The translations under genes and the position numbers were made by a program. A DNA stretch of 64,000 nucleotides from Spinacia oleracea (Eukaryota > Streptophyta > Magnoliopsida > Caryophyllales > Amaranthaceae): positions 104,566,141 to 104,630,140 of the forward strand of contig NC_079487.1 of NCBI RefSeq assembly GCF_020520425.1. Direction: 5' to 3'. Within the stretch, counting starts at the first letter, position 1. Each line of letters opens with the position of its first letter. A model generated the notes under the pieces. The model had not been told where the DNA came from. It worked only from the letters and a program-made list of their open reading frames with translations, and did no database searches. This document shows positions 55,759-64,000 of the stretch, one piece after another.

Positions 55759-56116
55759 TACTCCCTCCGTCTCTTTTTGTTTTTTACGTTTTTCTTTTTG
55801 GGTGTTTCAAAATGTTCTTTACATTTCCTTTTATATTATCACATAAATGATTTAATATTCTATCAAAATTTGTGTCCAATTATTATTTTAACCAATTAAA
55901 TCTATTGGATCATTTAATCTCTCACTCTTTTCCATTATGACATTAACTTTTTCTCATTTTCCCAATATCAGATTTTTAATAAGAGTTAAAACATTATAAA
56001 TAAACGTAATTTTCCTTGTTTACATAAAAACTAAGAAGAATCTCAATGCACATTTGTTAGTGCTAAAACGCGTGCAAAATAACAAACGTAAAAAACAAAA
56101 AAAGACGGAGGAAGTA
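55759..56116. mobile_element. Stowaway-type MITE
   Basis: TACTCCCTCCGTCTCTTTTT at the left is mirrored by AAAAAAAGACGGAGGAAGTA at the right, with TA edges. Subterminal GTTTTTTACGTTTTTC mirrors AAACGTAAAAAACAA. Confidence 0.85.
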
Positions 56117-56169
56117 GTAAAAATCGAAAATTCCTTTTAAGTTTTATACTAAAATTCAAATAATCTCGA

Positions 56170-56505
56170 AAATCAACAAACTCCGAGAACATCAAGGGAG
56201 AGTTTTGAGTTCCCGGCCTGCTTAATGATAATTTTACCGGACAGCAAGAGTTGCTAAAAGATCGACTCCTCCACTGTTACATGGATGCTAAGTTGCTAAC
56301 CTTGGCTGTTACCACTTGAAGATTTAATTTCTTCTGTATTTTGTCGAGAACTTTGCCATGCACCATGTAACAATAGTATTAATCTGTATATGGGTACATG
56401 TACTTTTTCAACATAATGAAAATTCAGATATTTATTCCATTTCAGCTTACCGTGAAACATACGCAAGGGCGCAAGGGCGCAAGGGATCCTGTTAAGCAGA
56501 ATAAA
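56170..56505 (+). pseudogene. Duplicated 3' end of the 326-aa gene
   Basis: It aligns with 49190-49520: the coding end (ACTCCGAGAACATCAAG, GGCCTGCTTAATGATA for GGCCTGCCTTGATGACA), then the 3' UTR (ATGTAACAATAGTATTAATC, GGGTACATGTACTTTTTCAA, CAACATAATGAAA). Short deletions break the reading frame after about 15 codons, and nothing upstream of the last exon is present. It carries UTR and flanking sequence and no poly-A tail is seen, so a DNA-level segmental copy fits better than retroposition. Confidence 0.82.
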
Positions 56506-56634
56506 AACAATAATAATGACAATAACAATAACAATATCTCAACAGTGGCGATTAGGGTTCGTATTATGGGCGATTAGGGGCTCCACGTCAATATTCCGGC
56601 GACATACAAGGCTATTCCGACGACGATTCATTAG

Positions 56635-57098
56635 GTGAAGGTTAGACGGCGGTTTCAGGGTGCTTTAGGTGCGGTTTCGGGTGGTTTCTCAGGCGGTTAC
56701 GGGTGCAGTTTTGGTGCAGTTTCGGGTGGTTTCTCAGGCGGTTACGGGTGCGTTTTCCGATCAGGCGCTATTCGTGGTAAATTCTGGTGCAGTGGGGTTT
56801 TTCAGTTTGAATTAATACGGTGATGTTGTTCGTTCGGTTGCGGTGGTTCTTTTGATTCGATCATTCTGTTTGTGGTGTTGTTCAGTTTCGACGGGAGTTT
56901 CGGTGGTTGTTGTGTTGGGGTGTTGGCGGTTGATGCGTTGGTGTGTGGGTGTTTTGGTGGTTGTCTTGCGGTTACAGTTGCTGTGTTGGTGCAGGGTGGT
57001 TGCTGAGTTTTGGACGGTTGCAGTTTTGGGTGGTGTCACATTTTGTTCGTTTGATTTGTGCTTTGCTGTTTCGACGGGTGTTCGCTGTTTGTTGTGGG
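56635..57098. repeat. G/T-rich block with a 45-bp tandem repeat
   Basis: GGTGCGGTTTCGGGTGGTTT followed by CTCAGGCGGTTACGGGTGCA occurs at about 56669 and again, slightly changed, at about 56714. The rest of the block is strongly G+T-biased on the plus strand (GGTGGTTGTTGTGTTGGGG and the like) up to the copia LTR. ORFs across it are Gly/Val-rich on one strand and Thr/Asn-rich on the other and are probably a compositional effect. Confidence 0.65.
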
Positions 57099-58494
57099 TT
57101 TTAGGTTATGATACATATGACAATTCATAAATCATGCGGAAAAACCATAAAGCCAGGAAAACATATTATTTACACATAATCATTTAGCATAGTTTAGATG
57201 CATACTCTTTGTTGCGTGCCTTCCCTAGCTGCGCCCGAACCGAACAAGAACAAGTCTTTAGGACTCCAAGTGTCGTCCCTCCGTAGATAGTCCACAGCAC
57301 GTCCGGATCCGCCTTAAGATTGACCAACTAGAATCGCCCTTAAGGTACTACTTATTTTCGGCACTTTATAGGCAATTGTGTAATTGAATTTTGCTCTCAA
57401 AAACTCACTTTGAATACTTGAATTCTCTCTGTAAATATGTGACCCTAGGCACCTATTTATAGAGTTATGGAAAAGGATTTGGAATCCTGTTAGGATACTA
57501 ATTTATTTAATTATAATCCTACTAGGACTCTAATTAAATAAACTAAATCTTTTAGGATTAGATTAATCATATGACAAATCCCGGCAGCTTTAGGATTCGA
57601 GTAGCACACAAACACACACGCACGCACAGCAGCGCACGAGGGGCGCCATGCGCGCGCGCGCCCAGCCCTCGAGCTCGCAGCCCACTGCCGCAAGCCCACA
57701 CGCTGCCGCAGCCTTGGCGCGCGCTGGGCCTGCCTTGCGGTGGGCCTGGCGCAGCCTTGGCTGGTGCGTTTGTGGCGCGCTGGCTTGCTGGGCGATGGCC
57801 CGGCTTCGTGCTGGACCTTCGTCTGGCAGGCCTCGTCCGATGCTAATTCGTACGATACGCTTCCGATTAATTTCCCGATTCCGGAATTCATTTCCGATAC
57901 GAACAATATTCAATATTTCCGATTCCGGAATCAATTTCCGTTTCGAACAAATATTTAATATTTCCGTTTCCGGAATTATTTTCCGATTCCGATAATATTT
58001 CCGATTCTGACAATATTTCCGTTTCCGGCAATATTTCTGATTCCGGCAATATTTCCATTTCCGATAATATTTTCCGATACGTACCATGTTTCCGTTTCCG
58101 ACAACATCTACGACTTGGATAATATTTATATTTCCGATACGGTCCATATTTCCGTTTCCGGCAATATCATCGTTTCCGGAGTATTCATTTCTTGCCTGTG
58201 ACGATCTCAGCTCCCACTGAAACCAAGATCCGTCGATTCCGAATATCCATATATGGAGTATTTAATGCCATTAAATACTTGATCCGTTTACGTACTATTT
58301 GTGTGACCCTACGGGTTCATTCAAGAGTAAGTTGTGGATTAATATAATTAATTCCACTTGAACTGAAGCGGCCTCTAGCTAGGCATTCAGCTCACTTGAT
58401 CTCACTGAATTATTAACTTGTTAATTAATACTGAACCGCATTTATTAGACTTAACATTGAATGCATACTTGGACCAAGGGCATTATTTCCTTCA
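57099..58494 (-). repeat. 3' LTR of copia element 2
   Basis: About 1396 bp. It begins, in element orientation, TGAAGGAAATAATGCCCTTG and carries the same CGGAAA-rich array (57860-58190) as element 1. The GC-rich part (57600-57850) differs considerably from element 1. The outer end reads CCTAAAA instead of CCTAACA, so the terminal CA is mutated or the border is slightly altered. Confidence 0.92.
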
Positions 58495-58507
58495 GTCTCC
58501 CACTTGT
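58495..58507 (-). other. Polypurine tract of copia element 2
   Basis: AAGTGGGAGAC directly precedes TGAAGGAAAT in element orientation, identical to element 1. Confidence 0.8.
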
Positions 58508-59354
58508 CCTTAGGGACAAGTGTGCATTTCCTAATTCCTTTGTCGCTCGATGCTTGCTCTTGAACATAAGGTAAGAGTTGTCATCCTTATTATGTCCAGA
58601 GGTGTTTCTCGGTTTCAGAGTTCAACTGATCAAATAAACAGATAATCATAGCCTATGATTCATCCGAGCACGGCCATGCATTTCACAGTTTCTAGCTCTC
58701 CGAGTGGCCTTGTACAACTTTTAAGCATCTCATCCCGATTTATGGGAGGACAATCCCAATCTTGCGATCTTGAGATTAGACTTTGTTTGATAGGTGATTA
58801 CCTGAGCGTTGCCTTTATAGCCTCCTTTTACGGTGCGACGGTTGGTCAACGTCAAAGCAACCAGTTCTCAAACAAGTAATCTCAAATCACTCAGGTATTG
58901 AGGATTTAGTGTCTAATAATTTTAATGAAATTTACTTATGACAGATTTTCATCTCTTACAGTAAAGTTTCATAGGTCTGTCCGATACTAGTCTTCCCAAA
59001 GTAAGTATCTATGCAAATGATTATGACATTGCCATGTCCACATAGTTCAAGAAACAGAACTACTAGTCATCTTGCATTCTAGTCGTCTAACGTTTTCTAT
59101 GCGTCCAATTTTATAGAAAACTCCGACTAGGGACCATTTTCAATCTTTGACATTCAAGTTCACTTGATAGAAATTTCTTAGTCACAGGACTGGTCCTGAC
59201 AGTCTATCTTGAATATATCGTCAAATTGAAGGGACTCATCATTTAATAAACCACAAATTAAATGGAAAAATGAATTCTTTTCATTTATTGTGAATGATTA
59301 ATAATGTTTTACAAAGATTTAAACTCTAAAACTTTAAAACATTAAACAGGGTCA
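58508..59354 (-). other. 3' untranslated region of copia element 2
   Basis: About 850 bp between the pol stop and the purine tract. The portion 58508-59260 is nearly identical to 21011-21770. A short ORF on the plus strand (58655-58879) is also preserved in element 1, but as antisense with no known domain, so it is not called. Confidence 0.75.
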
Positions 59355-62300
59355 TCAAAGCCATTCTCCAATATGCTTGATTCCCATAGCTGCAGTGTGC
59401 GAGTTGTGCTTCGCCTGCGGCAGAGGTTTAGTTAATGGATCTGATATGTTGTCATCAGTTCCAATCTTGTTTATCTCGACTTCTTTTCTTTCAACGAACT
59501 CTCGTAGAAGGTGAAATCTACGAAGTACATGCTTGACTCTCTGGTGGTGTCTAGGCTCCTTTGCCTGTGCAATAGCTCCGTTATTATCACAATACAGGGC
59601 TATTGGTCCTTTAATGGAGGGGACTACACCAAGTTCACCTATGAACTTCCTTAGCCATATAGCTTCCTTTGCTGCTTCATGTGCAGCAATGTACTCCGCT
59701 TCAGTTGTAGAATCCGCAATGGTGCTTTGCTTAGCACTTTTCCAGCTTACTGCTCCTCCGTTGAGGCAGAAGACAAACCCAGACTGTGATCTGAAATCAT
59801 CTTTGTCGGTTTGGAAACTTGCGTCCGTATAGCCTTTAACAATTAATTCATCATCTCCACCATAGACCAGGAAGTCATCTTTGTGCCTTTTCAGGTACTT
59901 CAGAATATTCTTGGCAGCAGTCCAATGCGCCTCTCCTGGGTCTGACTGGTATCTGCTCGTAGCACTGAGTGCGTACGCAACATCCGGGCGTGTACATATC
60001 ATAGCATACATTATTGAACCAATCAATGATGCATATGGAATCCCATTCATTCGTCTACGCTCATCAAGTGTTTTTGGGCACTGAGTCTTGCTTAGAGTTA
60101 TTCCATGAGACATGGGTAGGTAGCCTCGCTTGGAGTCTTCCATCTTGAACCTATCAAGCACCTTATTGATATAAGTGCTTTGACTAAGTCCAATCATCCT
60201 TTTAGATCTATCTCTGTAAATCTTGATGCCCAATATGTACTGTGCTTCTCCTAGATCTTTCATCGTAAAACATTTCCCAAGCCAAATCTTGACAGAGTTC
60301 AACATAGGAATGTCATTTCCGATAAGTAATATGTCGTCGACATATAATACTAGGAAAGCAATTTTGCTCCCACTGACCTTCTTGTATACACAAGATTCGT
60401 CTGCGTTCTTGATGAAACCAAAGTCACTGACTGCTTCATCAAAACGTATATTCTGGCTCCTGGATGCCTGCTTCAATCCGTAGATTGACTTCTTTAGCTT
60501 GCATACCTTTTTAGCATTCTTTGGATCCTCAAAACCTTCAGGCTGTGTCATAAACACAGTTTCTGTTAAAACGCCGTTTAAGAAAGCAGTTTTGACATCC
60601 ATCTGCCATATTTCGTAATCGTAATATGCAGCGATTGCTAACATTATTCGAATAGACTTTAGCATTGCAACTGGTGAAAAGGTTTCATCGTAATCCACAC
60701 CGTGGACTTGCCTGTAACCTTTTGCGACCAATCTAGCTTTGAAAACTTCAAGTTTCCCATCCTTGTCCTTTTTCAGTTTGAAAACCCATTTGCTTCCAAT
60801 GGCTTGGTAGCCATCTGGCAAATCGACCAAATCCCATACTTGGTTTTCAGACATGGAGTCTAATTCAGATTGCATGGCTTCTTGCCACTGCTTGGAGCTA
60901 GGGCTCGTCATAGCTTGCTTGTAAGTCGCAGGTTCATCACTTTCAAGTAATAGAACGTCATAGCTCTCGTTCGTCAAAATACCTAAGTATCTTTCCGGTT
61001 GAGATCTATATCTTTGCGATCTACGCGGGGTAACATTTCTAGATTGACCATGATTCTCACCAGATTCTTCTAAAGATCTCTGAGTTTCATCCTGAATGTC
61101 ATCTTGAGCATTCTCTAGAGTTTGTTGTTCGACTCGAATTTCTTCGAGGTCTACTTTTCTCCCACTTGTCATTTTGGAAATGTGATCCTTCTCCAAAAAG
61201 ACACCATCTCGAGCAACAAACACTTTGTTCTCAGATGTATTGTAGAAGTAATACCCCTTTGTTTCCTTTGGATAGCCCACAAGGATACATTTGTCAGATT
61301 TTGGATGAAGTTTGTCTGAAATTAATCGTTTGACGTACACTTCACATCCCCAAATCTTAAGAAAAGACACATTTGGAGGCTTTCCAAACCATAATTCGTA
61401 TGGAGTCTTTTCGACAGCTTTAGACGGAGCTCTATTTATAGTGAGTGCAGCTGTATTTAGTGCATGTCCCCAAAATTCTAATGGAAGTTCGGCCTGACCC
61501 ATGATTGACCTGACCATGTCTAGCAAGGTTCTGTTCCTCCGTTCTGACACACCGTTCCATTGTGGTGTTCCAGGAGGAGTCAATTCTGATAGAATTCCAC
61601 ATTCTTTCAGATGGTCATCAAATTCATAGCTCAGATATTCACCGCCTCTATCAGACCGCAGTGCCTTAATCTTCTTGCCTAATTGATTCTCTACTTCACT
61701 CTGAAATTCCTTGAATTTGTCAAAGGATTCAGACTTATGCTTCATTAGGTAGACATAACCATACCTACTGAAGTCATCAGTGAAAGTGATAAAGTAGCTG
61801 AAACCACCTCTAGCATTTGTACTCATTGGTCCACATACATCTGTATGGATTAAACCCAATAGTTCATTTGCTCTTTCTCCAACTTTAGAGAAAGGTTGCT
61901 TTGTCATTTTGCCAAGTAAACATGATTCGCATTTACCATAATCCTCTAAGTCAAATGGTTCTAGAATTCCTTCCCTTTGAAGTCTTTCTAAGCGTTTCAA
62001 GTTTATATGGCCTAATCGACAATGCCACAGATAGGTGAGATCTGAATCATCCTTTTTGGCCTTTTTGGTATTTATGTTATATACTTGTTTGTCGTGATCT
62101 AATAAATAAAGTCCATTGACTAATCTAGGAGATCCATAAAACATCTCTTTAAAATAAAACGAACAACTATTGTCTTTTATTAAAAAGGAAAATCCCTTAG
62201 CATCTAAGCAAGAAACTGAAATGATGTTTTTAGTAAGACTTGGAACATGGAAACATTCTTCCAGTTCCAAAACTAGCCCGGAGGGCAACGACAAATAGTA

Positions 62301-63341
62301 AGTTCCTACAGCTAATGCAGCAATCCGTGCTCCATTTCCCACTCGTAGGTCGACTTCACCCTTGCTTAACTTTCTACTTCTTCTTAGTCCCTGTGGATTG
62401 GAACATAAGTGTGAGCCACAACCTGTATCTAATACCCAAGAAGTTGAATTAGCAAGTATACAGTCTATAACGAAAATACCTGAAGATGGAACGACTGTTC
62501 CGTTCTTCTGATCTTCCTTTAGCTTTGGACATTCTCTTTTGTAATGGCCTATTCCATCACAATAAAGACAGCCTGATGTGGACTTGTCCTGCTTTGATTT
62601 AGCATTGCCCTTGGACTTTCCACCTTTCTTGAATGGCCTCTTTCTAGCCTTGAGTAAATCTTTGGCTTCACAGTCCAGTACTATTTCAGCCTTTCTGACA
62701 AGGTGAATAAATTCTGCAACTGTTTCTTCTCTTGGTTCACTTAGGTATAGTTGCTTGAAGCGACCAAACCCACTGTGTAGTGAATTGAGCAAGACAGAGA
62801 CTGCCATCCTTTCGCTTATTGGTGTTCCTAGTAGACTTAGGCGATCAAAATATGAACACATAAGATCCACATGGAACCTCAGTGGGACGCCTACCCTCTG
62901 TTTAGTGCGAAGGAGCTGAACATGTGTTTCTTGGACCTCCATCCTATAACACCTGTTGGGAGAACTAACCTTTAGACCAGACATTGATTCAATCAACTCA
63001 TGGACGTTCAGGTCCCTGTCCTCCGTACTTCCACGACAGATATCCCTCAGATTCTTGATGAGCGTAAAAGGTTCATAGGCTACAAACCTTTTAGCCCAAT
63101 CATCAGGGATATTGTTCAGCATGAGACTCATAACCTTTTTGAGATCCGCATCCCAGGCGTAAAATCTCTCAGGGGTCATGTCTCTGGCATAGTAGCTTGG
63201 CATGGGATGTGACAGTACATACTCAAGTCCATTGAGTTTGACTATTTCAACTAGCTTAGCTTCCCATTCAAGAAAATTTGTCAGGTTCAGCTTGACCATA
63301 AGCTCAGAACCCATGATGATGTTTTGATTGTTGTTTGCCAT
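59355..63341 (-). CDS. Copia Gag-Pol polyprotein
   Basis: An intact single-frame Gag-Pol; the likely start is MANNNQNIIMG at 63341 (a longer frame has an ATG at 63383). Numbering from that upstream Met: Gag to about 290 with a CCHC zinc knuckle at 272-285 (CLYCDGIGHYKREC), protease (LDTGCGSH, about 318), integrase zinc finger His454/His459/Cys485/Cys488, DDE triad Asp515, Asp578 and Glu614, reverse transcriptase about 830-1080 with YVDD at 1015-1018, and RNase H about 1190-1320 (YTDASF, STTEAEY). The domain order PR-IN-RT-RH is that of Ty1-copia. An unusual residue is Gln in RSQN, where most copia RTs have RSWN. No frameshift or stop was found. The product would assemble particles in the cytoplasm and integrate cDNA. 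Confidence 0.94.
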   Translation of the reverse strand: MANNNQNIIMGSELMVKLNLTNFLEWEAKLVEIVKLNGLEYVLSHPMPSYYARDMTPERFYAWDADLKKVMSLMLNNIPDDWAKRFVAYEPFTLIKNLRDICRGSTEDRDLNVHELIESMSGLKVSSPNRCYRMEVQETHVQLLRTKQRVGVPLRFHVDLMCSYFDRLSLLGTPISERMAVSVLLNSLHSGFGRFKQLYLSEPREETVAEFIHLVRKAEIVLDCEAKDLLKARKRPFKKGGKSKGNAKSKQDKSTSGCLYCDGIGHYKRECPKLKEDQKNGTVVPSSGIFVIDCILANSTSWVLDTGCGSHLCSNPQGLRRSRKLSKGEVDLRVGNGARIAALAVGTYYLSLPSGLVLELEECFHVPSLTKNIISVSCLDAKGFSFLIKDNSCSFYFKEMFYGSPRLVNGLYLLDHDKQVYNINTKKAKKDDSDLTYLWHCRLGHINLKRLERLQREGILEPFDLEDYGKCESCLLGKMTKQPFSKVGERANELLGLIHTDVCGPMSTNARGGFSYFITFTDDFSRYGYVYLMKHKSESFDKFKEFQSEVENQLGKKIKALRSDRGGEYLSYEFDDHLKECGILSELTPPGTPQWNGVSERRNRTLLDMVRSIMGQAELPLEFWGHALNTAALTINRAPSKAVEKTPYELWFGKPPNVSFLKIWGCEVYVKRLISDKLHPKSDKCILVGYPKETKGYYFYNTSENKVFVARDGVFLEKDHISKMTSGRKVDLEEIRVEQQTLENAQDDIQDETQRSLEESGENHGQSRNVTPRRSQRYRSQPERYLGILTNESYDVLLLESDEPATYKQAMTSPSSKQWQEAMQSELDSMSENQVWDLVDLPDGYQAIGSKWVFKLKKDKDGKLEVFKARLVAKGYRQVHGVDYDETFSPVAMLKSIRIMLAIAAYYDYEIWQMDVKTAFLNGVLTETVFMTQPEGFEDPKNAKKVCKLKKSIYGLKQASRSQNIRFDEAVSDFGFIKNADESCVYKKVSGSKIAFLVLYVDDILLIGNDIPMLNSVKIWLGKCFTMKDLGEAQYILGIKIYRDRSKRMIGLSQSTYINKVLDRFKMEDSKRGYLPMSHGITLSKTQCPKTLDERRRMNGIPYASLIGSIMYAMICTRPDVAYALSATSRYQSDPGEAHWTAAKNILKYLKRHKDDFLVYGGDDELIVKGYTDASFQTDKDDFRSQSGFVFCLNGGAVSWKSAKQSTIADSTTEAEYIAAHEAAKEAIWLRKFIGELGVVPSIKGPIALYCDNNGAIAQAKEPRHHQRVKHVLRRFHLLREFVERKEVEINKIGTDDNISDPLTKPLPQAKHNSHTAAMGIKHIGEWL

Positions 63342-63383
63342 ATTAATACTACAATTGAAAAGAATAAACAAATAAATAACCAT

Positions 63384-64000
63384 TCACAGTTTCTCTTAAT
63401 AAACTTAAATTCTAGCATACATGCATAATTCAATGTTTATTAAGCATTTTATTCAAATTATGTGTTCCGGCAGGTGTGAATAAAATGATTCCAAGATCCT
63501 AAAATCATTGAAGAACTAAGCACAGTTTGTCGACTTAATCCTAGAACATCTTAGGTAAGCAAAAGCCTTTTGCTAATAGTCTAGAAACTATTCTTGGTTG
63601 ATAGGTACGTCTAAGAACTTATTAGGTAAACCTATCGATTTTGCCACGACATAAAAGGACTCCTTACTTATATCGTTGAGTTTCACCAAAACTAACATGT
63701 ACTCACAATTATTTGTGTACCTTGCCCCTTTAGGACCAATAAGTAACACCTCGCTGAGCGAAAACTATTACTAGATTGATGTAAAGGATATCCAAGCAAG
63801 TGTATATTTTGGCATGGCACCTTTTAACTCAATTTTTAAGTTTGGAACTTAAGGCTCTTACTATGTTGGTTAGATTTTAAGTGAACTAAAATCCTTAATC
63901 ATGCAACATAATCAAGCTTTTGATCTCATGCATTTTAAGACATATTTAAAAGCAATAAATAACTTAAAACATGCATAAGATTAAATGTGATCTAGTATGG
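63384..64000 (-). other. 5' leader of copia element 2 (partial)
   Basis: Non-coding leader upstream of gag. From about 63460 it matches 25905-26450 of element 1 almost base for base (for example GTTCCGGCAGGTGTGAATAA, GTCGACTTAATCCTAGAACA). The element continues beyond the window. Confidence 0.75.

Larger units (their letters stand above)
57099..64000 (-). mobile_element. Ty1-copia-type LTR retrotransposon, coding (element 2, partial)
   Basis: Minus-strand element running off the right edge. It shows a 3' LTR (57099-58494), purine tract, 3' UTR, an intact gag-pol ORF and the start of the leader. The 5' LTR and the target duplication are outside the window. The LTR, 3' UTR and leader match those of element 1 (19604-29987), so the two belong to the same or sister families, but here the coding region is open. 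Confidence 0.92.

Noticed and set aside
57511..58147. 131- and 185-codon ORFs at the copia element 2 LTR
   Set aside because: They lie wholly in the LTR repeat and GC-rich sequence and mirror the non-genic ORFs in the other LTRs.

Overview
This is nuclear DNA from a flowering plant, almost certainly a eudicot. The evidence is GT-AG introns, AT-rich intergenic DNA, plant-specific gene families (an ITN1-like ankyrin/PGG protein and an RBR E3 ligase with an RNase H-like N-terminus), Stowaway MITEs with CTCCCTCCGT ends, Ty1-copia and L1-type elements, and a Helitron. The MITE remnants and the copia family suggest Caryophyllales, but that is a guess. No rRNA, tRNA, CRISPR or bacterial operon structure is present.

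Host genes. (1) The last exon of an ankyrin-repeat PGG membrane protein lies at the left edge (378-1217, +). (2) A three-exon coiled-coil protein of 239 aa, unknown function, at 5814-8428 (-), has a MITE-in-MITE in intron 2. (3) An RBR ubiquitin ligase of 510 aa in three exons at 10080-16544 (-) has a three-copy 70-bp repeat just upstream of its ATG. (4) A five-exon coiled-coil protein of 326 aa at 47917-49301 (+) and (5) a six-exon 222-aa protein at 49661-52855 (-) are convergent; I do not recognise either family. I derived exon junctions by matching GT/AG sites and reading phase; all totals are whole codon numbers.

The rest is mostly transposable elements. From 18.9 to 30.8 kb there is a three-level nest: an L1-type endonuclease fragment is split by a hAT-like element (8-bp duplication TTGGCCAT), which is split by a 10.4-kb copia element (LTRs 19604-20997 and 28594-29987, duplication GAATA). 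At 31255-38020 is a full-length minus-strand L1-type LINE with ORF1 and ORF2, one frameshift in ORF2 and a 14-16 bp target duplication. At 41154-43197 is a non-autonomous Helitron filled with a tandem array and carrying its own Stowaway. At 44456-46806 is a 5'-truncated LINE with a 16-bp duplication. From 54.1 to 56.1 kb lie a Tourist-like MITE, a long-TIR element with one duplicated TIR, and a Stowaway. A pseudogene copy of the 3' end of gene 4 sits at 56170-56505. From 57099 to the right edge is the 3' part of a second copia element with an intact gag-pol ORF.

The most interesting observation is the copia pair. Element 1 has nearly identical LTRs (about seven differences in 1394 bp by eye) and a perfect target duplication, so it is young, yet its gag-pol is heavily decayed. 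Its LTR-proximal regions match those of element 2, which has an open gag-pol. This fits a non-autonomous lineage mobilised in trans by a coding partner family.
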